Shown one piece after another: positions 52,221 through 60,385 of a stretch of 64,000 bases of DNA (within the stretch, counting starts at the first letter, position 1; every line of letters begins with the position of its first letter). Origin of the DNA: Chitinophagales bacterium (lineage in GTDB: Bacteria > Bacteroidota > Bacteroidia > Chitinophagales > Saprospiraceae). The stretch is from NCBI GenBank assembly GCA_017303875.1, contig JAFLBP010000007.1, positions 1 to 64,000 on the forward strand. The letters run 5' to 3'. The notes under the pieces are model-generated. The model had not been told where the DNA came from and ran no database searches. It worked only from the letters and a program-made list of their open reading frames with translations. A program made the position numbers and the translations under genes.

Positions 52221-52343
52221 CCCGGATTGTATTTCCTGGCGTGTATTTCGCGCAGATGTTATTGCTCATGAATTTCACAGATACGATAGAAAAAATCTGC
52301 GAAATCTGCGTGTTCATCTGCGCGATCTGCGGGAAATATATGC
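52221..52343. repeat. F4 (ATCTGCG word) repeat downstream of the giant gene
   Basis: Four ATCTGCG words at 52295-52332 (spaced 9, 12 and 9 bases) end in GGGAAATATATGCCGGGAAA. A decayed mirror (CCGG...TATTTC...GCGCAGATG) lies right after the giant gene's stop. The same words build the perfect 32-bp stem at 44627-44745. The remaining 95 bases before the Crp-like gene hold nothing clear. Confidence 0.75.
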
Positions 52344-52438
52344 CGGGAAACACCTCTGTTTCTGCTGATTTGTCTAAAAAACAAAAGCAACTCATTTTAT
52401 AATAGCACTTTTGCCATTCAATTTTTGAAGTGCATTTT

Positions 52439-53068
52439 ATGGCAGAACAAATAGCTGGAAATACACGCGCACAGGCACAACGCAGCCCCGAAGAATTGGT
52501 GCTGATCGGGTATTTGTCGCAAATTGGATCAATTTCGGATGCAGAATTCGATCAGATTTTTAAATTGATCAAAGTGCGCTCCTACAAAAAAGGCAAATAC
52601 CTCGTGCGCGAGGGCGGGCCGGGAGATACCTGTTACTTCGTGCTGCGCGGATGCGTAAGACAGTTCTATATCGTAGACGGAATCGAAAAAACGACAGCAT
52701 TTTACACAGAAGGTATGCCCGTTTCGGCAACTTTTGTGTACGATAATCAGGCGTCGAAGTTTTTCCTGATTTGCAATGAAGATACCATGCTCATTGAAGG
52801 GAAAGCAGAAGATGAGAAAAAGTTTTTTGCCCAAATGCCGCGTATGGAAATGCTCAGCAGGGTAGGGGTGGAAAAAGAACTTCAGAAAAGCCACGAAAAA
52901 ATGGCTGATTTTATCATTAAAAGTCCCGAAGAACGCTATCTGAATCTGCTGGAAACCCGCCCCGATCTCCTCGACCGCGTGCCACAATACCAGTTGGCGA
53001 GTTTTCTGGGCGTCACGCCTGAATCCCTGAGCCGTATCCGGAAACGGATCATGGTAAACGCTCGCTGA
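52439..53068 (+). CDS. Crp/Fnr family transcriptional regulator
   Basis: 209 residues from the ATG at 52439 (a GTG three codons earlier is possible). cNMP-binding fold at about 35-140 with KKGKYLVREGGPGDTCYFVLRG. Helix-turn-helix near 185-205: VPQYQLASFLGVTPESLSRIRK. The cAMP-phosphate arginine signature is not clear, as is usual in this phylum. It is followed after 6 bases by a DUF2306 gene, a pairing that suggests shared function. Confidence 0.92.
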   Translation: MAEQIAGNTRAQAQRSPEELVLIGYLSQIGSISDAEFDQIFKLIKVRSYKKGKYLVREGGPGDTCYFVLRGCVRQFYIVDGIEKTTAFYTEGMPVSATFVYDNQASKFFLICNEDTMLIEGKAEDEKKFFAQMPRMEMLSRVGVEKELQKSHEKMADFIIKSPEERYLNLLETRPDLLDRVPQYQLASFLGVTPESLSRIRKRIMVNAR

Positions 53069-53074
53069 TAGCTG

Positions 53075-53677
53075 ATGACAATGAAAAAAATCTTCTGGAC
53101 GCTGGCCATCATTCTTGCAATACTCATCGGGCTGTACCCCGCTGCTTACTTTTTTATGCGCGACAGCGACGGCCTGCTCGCTACCAAAACAGCCGAATTA
53201 CTGGCCGACAAGCTGTGGCGTTTTGCTTTTTATGCCCATATTTTTCCGGGCGGACTGGCCCTGCTCAGCGGCTGGCCGCAGTTCATCCCAAGCTGGCGAA
53301 CGCTGAAACCACACTGGCACCGCAACCTCGGAAAAATTTATATACTGAGTGTTTTAATCAGCGGTTTGGCAGGCTTGTACATCGGTTTTTATGCCACCGG
53401 CGGTTTAGTCTCGCAAACCGGGTTCATCGCGCTGGCGCTTGTCTGGCTCTTTACTACGCTCGGTGCTTTTTTGAAAATTAAAAAAGGCTTGGTGGCCGCC
53501 CACGAACGCTGGATGATTTTCAGCTATGCCGCCACCTTTGCCGCCGTAACGCTTCGCCTCTGGTTGCCCATGCTGATTGCTTTTTTTGAAGGCGATTTCG
53601 ATGCGGCTTACCCGATTGTGGCGTGGTTGTGCTGGGTGCCGAATATGGCGGTGGCCTGGTGGTTGGTACGGCGCTAA
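53075..53677 (+). CDS. DUF2306 family membrane protein
   Basis: 200 residues with five or six predicted membrane helices. HIFPGGLALLSGWPQFIPSWR near 55, HRNLGKIYILSVLISGLAGLY near 85 and AAHERWMIFSYAATFAAVTLRLW near 145 are the DUF2306 signature, with conserved histidines that may bind metal or haem. Function unknown. The gene begins 6 bases after the Crp-like regulator stop codon and must be co-transcribed with it. Confidence 0.9.
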   Translation: MTMKKIFWTLAIILAILIGLYPAAYFFMRDSDGLLATKTAELLADKLWRFAFYAHIFPGGLALLSGWPQFIPSWRTLKPHWHRNLGKIYILSVLISGLAGLYIGFYATGGLVSQTGFIALALVWLFTTLGAFLKIKKGLVAAHERWMIFSYAATFAAVTLRLWLPMLIAFFEGDFDAAYPIVAWLCWVPNMAVAWWLVRR

Positions 53678-53706
53678 GCACCATGCATCACTATGTTTTT
53701 TATTTT

Positions 53707-53714
53707 TACCTTTG
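53707..53714 (+). promoter_or_regulatory. Possible -7 box for the dipeptidase operon
   Basis: TACCTTTG matches TAnnTTTG. It lies 146 bases before the dipeptidase ATG, so the leader RNA would contain both the F6 hairpin and the F3 repeat. No clear -33. Confidence 0.4.
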
Positions 53715-53744
53715 ACAAATATTACTAAAACTCAGGCGCGAAGC

Positions 53745-53794
53745 CATTCGTGCATTCGTGGCAATCCCAAAAAGTAGCCACGAATGCACGAATG
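53745..53794. repeat. F6 (CATTCGTG word) palindrome
   Basis: CATTCGTGCATTCGTGGC (53745-53762) and its exact complement (53777-53794) form an 18-bp stem with a 14-base loop. Each arm holds two CATTCGTG octamers in direct repeat. Confidence 0.9.
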
Positions 53795-53806
53795 ATGCTA
53801 TGCCCA

Positions 53807-53858
53807 AATCCCCTAAAGCACTAAACCCCCAAAACACCTTAAACACTAAAACATTGCA
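53807..53858. repeat. F3 (AAAACACC-type) repeat before the dipeptidase gene
   Basis: CCCCTAAAGCACTAAACCCC, CCAAAACACCTTAAACACTA and AAAACATTGCACC match the words of the cluster at 57785-57970. One arm only; it ends three bases before the ATG of the dipeptidase. Confidence 0.65.
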
Positions 53859-53860
53859 CC

Positions 53861-55036
53861 ATGCGTCTCTTGCTCCTCCTTCCTTTCCTGCTGCTGCTTG
53901 CCTGTACCGGCAGCCGCGATGCGGCCTCTCAACGCCAGGCCCGACAAATCCTGCGTACCACGCCGGTTATTGACACGCATATTGATTTTCCCTGGAGCAT
54001 GGTGGAGCGCAAGGAATGGTATCAGCCTGGCTATACGGCGCTTGCCCTCAAGCATCCCGGCGGCGATTTCGACTACGAACGCGCCAAACAAGGCGGTTTG
54101 TACGGGGCATTTATGTCCATTTACATTCCCGCTGCTTATCAAAAGCAAAAAGGCCGTTCCAAAGAGGTGGCCGATTCGCTGATAGATATGGTGCACGCCA
54201 TTGCCAAAACTTTCCCGCAAAACTTCGCCTTAGCCCTCCGCGCCGAAGATGTGGAACGCAATTTTACCAAAGGCATCGTCTCGCTGCCCATGGGTATGGA
54301 AAACGGCGCACCCATGGAAGCCATCAGCGATGTGGCCTATTTCCATCAGCGCGGCATCCGCTACGTCACACTCGTGCACAGCCGCGACAACCAAATTTGC
54401 GATTCCTCCTACGATACGCTGCATACGCATGGCGGACTGAGCGCTTACGGCCGTCAGGTAGTGCAGGAAATGAACCGCGTGGGCATTATGGTGGATGTGA
54501 GCCACCTCTCCGATGAATCCATCTGGGATGTGGTGGAAGTAGCGCGCAAGCCCCTCATTGCCACCCACAGCGCCTGCCGGCATTTCACGCCCGGCTTCGA
54601 ACGCAATTTGTCGGATACCCTCATCCGCGCCATCGCCCGCACAGGCGGCGTGGTGCAGGTGCCTTTCAGCCATTATTTCCTCAGTACGCAGGCCCGCGCC
54701 GAGTTCAAAGCCGCTGAAGAAATTATGAAAGCCAAAAAATTAGATGAAAACTCGCCCGAAGCACGCAAATTCATGCGCAAACAACTCGCCAAAGGCAGCA
54801 TCAGCGTCAAAACCGTGGCCGACCATATCGACCGTTTGAAAAAATTAGTGGGCGTGGATTACATCGGTCTGGGCGGCGATTTCGACGGCGTGGGCCTGGC
54901 GCTCCCGCCCGATCTGGCCGACGTGAGTATGTACCCCAACCTCATCGCCGAGCTGCTGCGCCGAGGCTACACCGAGGCCGAAATCAAAAAAATCTGCTAC
55001 CAAAACACCATCCGGGTCTGGAAAGCCAACGAATAA
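53861..55036 (+). CDS. Membrane dipeptidase (renal dipeptidase family, M19), lipoprotein
   Basis: 391 residues. A lipoprotein signal with lipobox LLAC (residues 1-19) predicts an anchored, exported enzyme. Zinc ligands are visible: HxD in IDTHIDFPW near 36, Glu in MGMENGAPME near 150, His in VDVSHLSD near 213 and His in IATHSACRHF near 235. The end GLGGDFDGVG is also typical. It cleaves dipeptides, often with D-residues. Its stop overlaps the next start (TAATG), giving translational coupling with a mutarotase gene. Confidence 0.93.
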   Translation: MRLLLLLPFLLLLACTGSRDAASQRQARQILRTTPVIDTHIDFPWSMVERKEWYQPGYTALALKHPGGDFDYERAKQGGLYGAFMSIYIPAAYQKQKGRSKEVADSLIDMVHAIAKTFPQNFALALRAEDVERNFTKGIVSLPMGMENGAPMEAISDVAYFHQRGIRYVTLVHSRDNQICDSSYDTLHTHGGLSAYGRQVVQEMNRVGIMVDVSHLSDESIWDVVEVARKPLIATHSACRHFTPGFERNLSDTLIRAIARTGGVVQVPFSHYFLSTQARAEFKAAEEIMKAKKLDENSPEARKFMRKQLAKGSISVKTVADHIDRLKKLVGVDYIGLGGDFDGVGLALPPDLADVSMYPNLIAELLRRGYTEAEIKKICYQNTIRVWKANE

Positions 55037-55362
55037 TGCATTACTATTTCGCCCTCGACCTGCAACCCGATCCGGAACTGATCGCCGCTTACGAGGAACA
55101 GCACCGAAAGGTGTGGCCTGAAATTCTGCTCAGCATCCGCGAGGCCGGTATTTTGCGCCTGGAAATTTATCGCGTGGAAAACCGCCTGTTTATGGTCATG
55201 GAAACCACAGCAGATTTTTCATTTGAAAAAAAAGCCGCCGCCGATGCCGCCAACCCGGTCGTGCAGGATTGGGAAACGCTCATGTGGCGTTACCAGCAGG
55301 CGTTGCCCGGCTCCGCGCCAGGAGAGAAATGGCGCCGGATGGATTGTATTTTTAAATTGTAA
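55036..55362 (+). CDS. rhaM: L-rhamnose mutarotase family protein
   Basis: 108 residues, family length about 104. The conserved EEQHRKVWPEIL near residue 21, YRVENRLFMVMET near 55 and a tryptophan pair in DWETLMWRYQQALPG near 90 fit RhaM, which interconverts alpha- and beta-L-rhamnose. No rhamnose pathway genes are nearby; instead it is coupled to a dipeptidase. The actual sugar, rhamnose or fucose, cannot be settled here. It ends two bases before the convergent methyltransferase gene. Confidence 0.88.
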   Translation: MHYYFALDLQPDPELIAAYEEQHRKVWPEILLSIREAGILRLEIYRVENRLFMVMETTADFSFEKKAAADAANPVVQDWETLMWRYQQALPGSAPGEKWRRMDCIFKL

Positions 55363-55364
55363 AT

Positions 55365-56126
55365 CTATCGGCTCACCACGAGGCGAAGGGCGCCCGTGAA
55401 AAAAGGTTCCGTGCGGAAATGCCCGAATTTGCGATCCCATTCGCCGGAAGCCAGTTCCTCCGCCAAGCGGCTGGCTAATATTTCCTCCAAACCTTCGGGC
55501 AAAAAGCCCCAGGCCGATTGCGCCTTGCGCACCTGCGGCTCCAGAAACGCTTCGGGCCGGCCATAAAACGCCTCCTGAAAACCATCCACACAATCTAACG
55601 GAATGGGCACCGGAATCACTTCCGTTTGTCCGCCTAATGCAGCAGTAATACGCTGAATCGTCGGGTAGCGCGCGCGTTCCACCGCGATCAGTTCCGGAAA
55701 ATACTGTGCATTCCAGAATACCTCCAAGGCATCCGGGTCGAAGCTCATAACGACTACCGGGCCGCGGGTGACGCGGCGCAACTCCGCCAGCCCTTTTTCA
55801 ATATCGGGCCAGTGATGCACCGTTACCATCGCCATACAGGCGTCGAAACTCCCATCGTCAAAAGGCAAGTGGTCGGCTTTGGCATTGATGGCGGGCACTT
55901 TGCCGCGTTCAAGGCGTTGGGCGCGCATCACGGCGGAAGGCTCCACCGCCACCACATAGCGGTCGGCCGGCTCATAAGAACCTGCGCCTGCGCCAACGTT
56001 CAGGATGGTTTGGGCCGCTCCCAGGGCCTTATGCACATAGGCCTCAATGCGTGGGTCGGTGCGGCGATGCCCGGCATATTGGTGGCCGTGGGCGTCGTAG
56101 TTGAAGGCTGGGTTGGAGATTTGCAT
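55365..56126 (-). CDS. Class I SAM-dependent methyltransferase
   Basis: 253 residues. Motif I NVGAGAGSYEP near 44, a post-I acidic residue in VAVEPSAVM near 60, and the motif IV-like DGSFDACMAMVTVHHW near 92 belong to the UbiE/Methyltransf_11 group. The C-terminal half has no obvious substrate domain. Substrate unknown. It begins 6 bases after the RsmI-like gene stop and is the last gene of a tight three-gene operon. Confidence 0.88.
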   Translation of the reverse strand: MQISNPAFNYDAHGHQYAGHRRTDPRIEAYVHKALGAAQTILNVGAGAGSYEPADRYVVAVEPSAVMRAQRLERGKVPAINAKADHLPFDDGSFDACMAMVTVHHWPDIEKGLAELRRVTRGPVVVMSFDPDALEVFWNAQYFPELIAVERARYPTIQRITAALGGQTEVIPVPIPLDCVDGFQEAFYGRPEAFLEPQVRKAQSAWGFLPEGLEEILASRLAEELASGEWDRKFGHFRTEPFFTGALRLVVSR

Positions 56127-56132
56127 GACGTA

Positions 56133-56849
56133 TTATCCAATTAAAAACACCGCTGGCAACTTATCCAGCGAAGGTATTTGTCCCTTTTTCCACATCGAAA
56201 TCGGCAAACTCCGAATCAGCTCCCCGGCGCCGGAAATATCCTGGGCGACGGCGAAGCGGGTGTCCGGACTGAGGCTTTCCAGCGCGGTTTCCAGCACCAT
56301 TTGCGAGCGGTAAGGGGTTTCTATAAAGAGTTGGGTTTGCTTGTTCTGACGGGCAGTCTGCTCCAGGCGGCGCAAATCGCGGGCCAGCTCTAAGCGTTTG
56401 GGCGACAGGTAACCGTGGAAAGTAAAGGATTGGCCGTTCATGCCCGAAGCCATAATGGCCAGCAGCAGCGAGGAAGGGCCGACGAGTGGCACTACGCGCA
56501 CACCGTCCTGATGGGCCATGGCCACCAAGCCCGCGCCGGGGTCGGCGATGCCCGGGCAACCAGCCTCCGAGAGCAAGCCCACCGATTTGCCGGCGGCAAT
56601 GGCTTCGCGGAAAACCGTTCGGGCCGCTTCGCAGATTTTCCCCGTGCTGTGCCCGCCCGGCTCAATTTCTTCAAAAATCATTTCCTGAATCGGGCGCACA
56701 GGCTCCATGCTTTTGACAAAGTGCCGGGCTGTTTTGGCGCGCTCCACGATGAAGGTATCCAATTCGCGTACGATTTCGGCCACATAGGGCGGTATCGTGT
56801 GTGCGGCGTTTTCAGCAATAGGGGTAGGAATAAGGTAGAGACAAGGCAT
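56133..56849 (-). CDS. RsmI-like SAM-dependent methyltransferase (tetrapyrrole methylase fold)
   Basis: 238 residues from the ATG at 56849. LYLIPTPIAENA at the N-terminus, GLLSEAGCPGIADPGAGLV near 92 and VPLVGPSSLLLAIMASGMNG near 120 place it in the RsmI family (2'-O-methylation of 16S rRNA C1402). The second segment departs from true RsmI (ERAKTARHFV in place of EDTR), so it is the Bacteroidota paralogue of unknown substrate. It starts 5 bases after the EAD11-like gene stop. Confidence 0.85.
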   Translation of the reverse strand: MPCLYLIPTPIAENAAHTIPPYVAEIVRELDTFIVERAKTARHFVKSMEPVRPIQEMIFEEIEPGGHSTGKICEAARTVFREAIAAGKSVGLLSEAGCPGIADPGAGLVAMAHQDGVRVVPLVGPSSLLLAIMASGMNGQSFTFHGYLSPKRLELARDLRRLEQTARQNKQTQLFIETPYRSQMVLETALESLSPDTRFAVAQDISGAGELIRSLPISMWKKGQIPSLDKLPAVFLIG

Positions 56850-56854
56850 AGCAG

Positions 56855-57781
56855 TTATTTGGCCAGCATGGATTCGAGTTGTTGGTCGCGTTGGTCTTTT
56901 TGGCTGATTTTGCTCACCCATTGGCGGGCGAGCGCTTCGTTGCCTACTGCGGCGGCCATAATGCCGCAGAGGGAAAAAACCGCGTCGTCGAGGGATTTGA
57001 AATTTTGCTCGGTTTTAAGGCCGACAATCCCTTGTACTTTTTGAAAACCGGTGTTGCCGGCAATCATTTTCTGAGTAAAAACATAATTCGCATCGAGTTG
57101 CACTTCGCTGCCCTCCTTGACATACAAACCAAAAATGACCATATCGGCGCCGCAGTTGTTGCCAATTTGACGGGCGGCACTGTCGTCTATGCCTTTTTTA
57201 AGCGATTGATCGTCCAGAATTTCCACATCAAGGGTGAAACGGTTGTTGCGCGCCACCTCGCGGATGCGGTTTTGTAAAAGCAGTTCCGGACTGGCGTCGT
57301 CGCCGCTCACTTTCTGAAAAGGCAGGAGCAGCACACGCCCGCGCGGCACCTCAAATTCGGGGCATTGGTAACTGTTTTTGGAGGAAAAAGACTTATCGCC
57401 ACCGCGCATAAATCGCATCCCGATAAAAATACCGAGCAGCAGTAGAACGGCGCCGCCGATATACCAGATGCGTCGGGAATTATGGGAAATTGATTTGTTT
57501 TGTCCGGAGAAATTGCGGCCATTTTGCAAATCCGCCAGCAATTGCGACAGGCTGTCGTTGATGCGGTTGTATTGCTGCTGCGCCTCCAAAGGAGAAATAA
57601 TGCCTTTGATTTGCTGTTGGCGCACGGCATTATAATTTGCTTCCAACACATTCAGCGTTGGCAAGGCAGCATTAAATTTCGGGTGAGCGCTCAAAAATGC
57701 CTGTAGCTGTTGTAGCGCCTCGCCCGTATCACCACTGCGAATAGCAGTGCTTACCGCTTTGAAAATTGCTTCATCAGACAT
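56855..57781 (-). CDS. EAD11-like transmembrane protein with C-terminal periplasmic domain
   Basis: 308 residues from the ATG at 57781. Residues 1-90 (AVSTAIRSGDTGEALQQLQA ... NAVRQQQIKGIISPLEAQQQ, ending in NRIND) match the pattern of effector-associated domain 11, a helical adaptor known from Bacteroidota conflict systems. One membrane helix follows (WYIGGAVLLLLGIFIGMRFM, about 106-125). The rest is soluble, with VLLLPFQKV and CGADMVIFGLYVK resembling TolB/FlgO-type domains. EAD pairs usually bring effectors and sensors together by like-like contacts. Two methyltransferase genes follow with 5- and 6-base gaps. Domain call from memory of the motif. Confidence 0.62.
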   Translation of the reverse strand: MSDEAIFKAVSTAIRSGDTGEALQQLQAFLSAHPKFNAALPTLNVLEANYNAVRQQQIKGIISPLEAQQQYNRINDSLSQLLADLQNGRNFSGQNKSISHNSRRIWYIGGAVLLLLGIFIGMRFMRGGDKSFSSKNSYQCPEFEVPRGRVLLLPFQKVSGDDASPELLLQNRIREVARNNRFTLDVEILDDQSLKKGIDDSAARQIGNNCGADMVIFGLYVKEGSEVQLDANYVFTQKMIAGNTGFQKVQGIVGLKTEQNFKSLDDAVFSLCGIMAAAVGNEALARQWVSKISQKDQRDQQLESMLAK

Positions 57782-57784
57782 GCG

Positions 57785-57970
57785 CAGGTGTTTGTTTAGT
57801 GTTTTGGTGTTTAAGGGTTTAAGTGTTTTAGGAATGGGCAAAATTCGTATATTTTTGCGAAAAACCTACTTCCTAAAACACTTAAACCCCAAAACCCCAA
57901 AACCCCAAAACACCAAAACACCAAAACACCAAAACACCAAAACACCAAAACACCAAAACACCAAAACACT
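57785..57970. repeat. F3 palindrome with AAAACACC octamer array around the EAD11 promoter
   Basis: The left part (TTTAGTGTTTTGGTGTTTAA at 57794 and on) mirrors TTCCTAAAACACTTAAACCC from 57870. The right arm then continues as ten exact octamers, CCCCAAAA three times and CACCAAAA seven times (57887-57966), ending 8 bases before the helicase stop codon. The centre (57838-57865) holds GCAAAATTCGTATATTTTTG, with a plus-strand TATTTTTG box at 57850-57857. Confidence 0.9.
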
Positions 57971-57973
57971 CCT

Positions 57974-59260
57974 TTAGCCCCTTACTTCCTGCTTTGGCCG
58001 TCTGTTGCGGTTTTGGCGGCGACGCTTGTTGGCCGGTTTGCGGTTCGGGTCGTTGAAACTGCTCTGGCCCGCACCTGGCGCGGCATTAACCCTGGTGGGC
58101 ATCGGCTCTGCCGGCATGGCGATGGGCGCACGGGCGCTCAGTGTCGGGGTGGGTGTCACGGGTACTTTTTGCCCGATCAGGCGCTCAATATCGCGCAGGT
58201 AAGCGCGTTCTTCGCCATTGCAGAAAGAAATGGCCTGTCCGCTGGCGCCGGCACGGCCGGTACGGCCAATGCGGTGCACATAGGTTTCGGGGATATTGGG
58301 CAGTTCGTAGTTGAGTACGAACGACAGCTCGTCGATATCAATACCGCGGGCTGCAATATCAGTAGCGACCAATACGCGGCTGGTACCTTTTTTGAAATTG
58401 TTGAGGGCGTTCTGGCGGGCCGTCTGCGATTTATTGCCGTGGATGGCATCGGCGCGAACGCCGGCGCGGTTCAGGGTTTTTACCACTTTGTCGGCACCGT
58501 GTTTGGTGCGGGTAAATACGAGCAGCGAGCGGATGGCTTCGTCGTCGAGCAGGTGAAGCAACAGATCGTTTTTGTCATTTTTTTCAACAAAATAGATCGT
58601 TTGCGATACTTTTTCGGCGGTAGAGGAAACCGGCGTTACTTCCACTTTTACCGGATCGCGGAGGATACCGGAGGCTAATTTTTGAATTTCGGGCGGCATG
58701 GTTGCCGAGAAAAGCAGGGTCTGGCGTTTTTCGGGGAGTTTGGCGATTACCCGGCGAACGTCGTGGATGAAGCCCATGTCGAGCATGCGGTCGGCCTCAT
58801 CGAGGACGAACATTTGCAGGTCTTTGAGGTGAATGTAGCCCTGGTTCATCAGGTCGATGAGTCGGCCCGGTGTAGCTGTCAGAATATCAACCCCTCGTTC
58901 GAGGCGATCTGTTTGCGGTTTTTGCCCGACGCCTCCAAAAATCACCGCGTGGCGCAAGCCGGTATGGCGGCCGTAGGCGGCAATGCTTTCGTCGATCTGG
59001 ATGGCCAGCTCGCGGGTAGGCGTAAGAATAAGGGCGCGGATTTTGGTGTTTTTTTGCGGACCTTGTTCGTAGAGTTCCTGCAGGATGGGGATGGCAAAAG
59101 CGGCTGTTTTTCCGGTACCGGTTTGGGCGCAACCGAGGAGGTCTTTGCCCTGAAGCAGGTGCGGAATTGCTTGTTGCTGAATGGGTGTGGGCGTGGTGTA
59201 GCCTTCCGTCTGGAGGGCCTTGAGGATCGGCTGAATAAGGCCGATTTGATCAAAAGTCAT
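57974..59260 (-). CDS. DEAD-box ATP-dependent RNA helicase (RhlE type)
   Basis: 428 residues. Q motif [19 protein letters not shown], Walker [15 protein letters not shown] box [12 protein letters not shown] near 150, SAT and [10 protein letters not shown] near 320 are all intact. The tail is basic and ends with [20 protein letters not shown], an RNA-binding extension typical of RhlE. The role is rRNA or mRNA remodelling, often in the cold. A TACCTTTG box at 59431-59438 gives a leader of about 165 bases. Confidence 0.95.
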   Translation of the reverse strand: MTFDQIGLIQPILKALQTEGYTTPTPIQQQAIPHLLQGKDLLGCAQTGTGKTAAFAIPILQELYEQGPQKNTKIRALILTPTRELAIQIDESIAAYGRHTGLRHAVIFGGVGQKPQTDRLERGVDILTATPGRLIDLMNQGYIHLKDLQMFVLDEADRMLDMGFIHDVRRVIAKLPEKRQTLLFSATMPPEIQKLASGILRDPVKVEVTPVSSTAEKVSQTIYFVEKNDKNDLLLHLLDDEAIRSLLVFTRTKHGADKVVKTLNRAGVRADAIHGNKSQTARQNALNNFKKGTSRVLVATDIAARGIDIDELSFVLNYELPNIPETYVHRIGRTGRAGASGQAISFCNGEERAYLRDIERLIGQKVPVTPTPTLSARAPIAMPAEPMPTRVNAAPGAGQSSFNDPNRKPANKRRRQNRNRRPKQEVRG

Positions 59261-59430
59261 TAAAATGTTAATTCAAGAGCGGCTGACGGCGACGTGTACT
59301 CTAAAAAGCGATCAGCCTGTGGATTGTGGTAAGAATGCGTACGTCGCACAAATGCTGGACTAAAACTCTACCTAACTGATAGTCAGGGATTTAAACTCTA
59401 AATCATTTGACACATTCCATTAATCTCTTA

Positions 59431-59463
59431 CAAAGGTAGGCTTTTTTGCGGAATTGGCGGCAA
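59431..59463 (-). promoter_or_regulatory. Promoter of the DEAD-box helicase gene
   Basis: TTG (59463-59461), 22 bases, TACCTTTG (59438-59431) on the minus strand. The start codon is 170 bases further, an unusually long leader that may be regulated, as for many RNA-helicase genes. Confidence 0.5.
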
Positions 59464-59494
59464 CTAATTCTCCTAACGCCTGTTCCTTGTGCTT

Positions 59495-59905
59495 ATGCCT
59501 GCTTGCAGCGCTTCAAATTCTTATAACATTTTGGAAACAACAAACGCCCAACGCATCGCCCTGCGGCCTCAGCTAAACCTGCCTGCTGGCAAATCAGGCC
59601 CGGAAGAGACTTTTCAGAATGATACCCTGCGGCCCATACTCAAGTTGCAACATCCTTTGTTGTTGCAATTGTTTGCGGCGTATGTGCAAAAACGCAAGCC
59701 GAGGCTGATGCAAATGGCCGATAATGACCGCGCGGAATGGATACGCGAAGTACTGCGCAATGACCTGCGCCTGCGCAACCAACTCTGCGGCATGGTGATG
59801 GGTATGTTTACGGAAACAGAAATGCAGTGGTTTTTAGACAATGAAGCCGAAGCGATGCAACGCTTAGCGAGCCTGCTGACGCAGCGGGTGATGAGCGCTT
59901 ATTGA
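59495..59905 (+). CDS. Hypothetical protein, 136 residues
   Basis: Starts at ATG 59495 (a GTG two codons earlier is possible). The first 40 residues look poorly ordered. From LKLQHPLLLQLFAAYVQKRK on, it is an all-helical, charged domain (NDRAEWIREVLRNDLRLRNQ, then EMQWFLDNEAEAMQRL). No signal peptide. I recognise no family. It is divergent from the helicase and 60 bases upstream of another small gene. Confidence 0.65.
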   Translation: MPACSASNSYNILETTNAQRIALRPQLNLPAGKSGPEETFQNDTLRPILKLQHPLLLQLFAAYVQKRKPRLMQMADNDRAEWIREVLRNDLRLRNQLCGMVMGMFTETEMQWFLDNEAEAMQRLASLLTQRVMSAY

Positions 59906-59942
59906 GTGAAATGCTTCACTTTTTTTCACTGAAACGCGCTAT

Positions 59943-59950
59943 TATTTTTG
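59943..59950 (+). promoter_or_regulatory. -7 box for the DUF4177-like gene
   Basis: TATTTTTG matches TAnnTTTG, 15 bases before the ATG at 59966; TTTTTT at about 59920 stands at the -33 distance. Confidence 0.45.
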
Positions 59951-59965
59951 TAGCAAAAAACGATC

Positions 59966-60379
59966 ATGAAAAAAACTTACCTGCTCCTGCTCTTTGTTCT
60001 TGCTTCTAACCTGCTTAACGCGCAAACAGGCATTTCCAAACAGGATACCACCTGGGCATACGGAGAGATTGTGGGGGTATTACAGAAACTCGAAAAGTAC
60101 TCAAAAATTGTAGTAGATGTTAGCCAGACTACGGCACTTTGGGCGGTTGCACCCGCCTTGCCCATTGACCCCAAAAGTGGTAAACCCCTGAGATTTGAGA
60201 CTATGGCGGATGCTATGAATTATATGAGCAGTCAGGGCTGGGAATTATATCTCGTAACCTCGGAAATGTACAGCCAGACAACCACGTCAATGTACAGTCA
60301 GACAAGCTCCGAGCATCACTGGATTATCCGCCGGAAAGTTGTACGGAATGCAGATGGGAAGTTTGTGCCAGTGGAATGA
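59966..60379 (+). CDS. Secreted small protein with DUF4177-like C-terminus
   Basis: 137 residues with a clear signal peptide (TYLLLLFVLASNLLNAQ, cleaved after NAQ). The segment FETMADAMNYMSSQGWELYL followed by a final strand HHWIIRRKVV is the DUF4177-like pattern (domain of about 50 residues with a GWEL core). Likely periplasmic. Function unknown. It ends six bases before the convergent ABC1 kinase gene. Confidence 0.75.
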   Translation: MKKTYLLLLFVLASNLLNAQTGISKQDTTWAYGEIVGVLQKLEKYSKIVVDVSQTTALWAVAPALPIDPKSGKPLRFETMADAMNYMSSQGWELYLVTSEMYSQTTTSMYSQTSSEHHWIIRRKVVRNADGKFVPVE

Positions 60380-60385
60380 AAACTA

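Noticed and set aside
52221..52343. Intrinsic terminator for the giant gene
   Set aside because: Pairing of the arms is poor and there is no T-run; it is better described as a decayed F4 repeat.
57887..57966. CRISPR or centromere-like (parS/iteron) array
   Set aside because: Pure octamer tandem without spacers, inside a palindrome of the same words; no partition or replication genes nearby.
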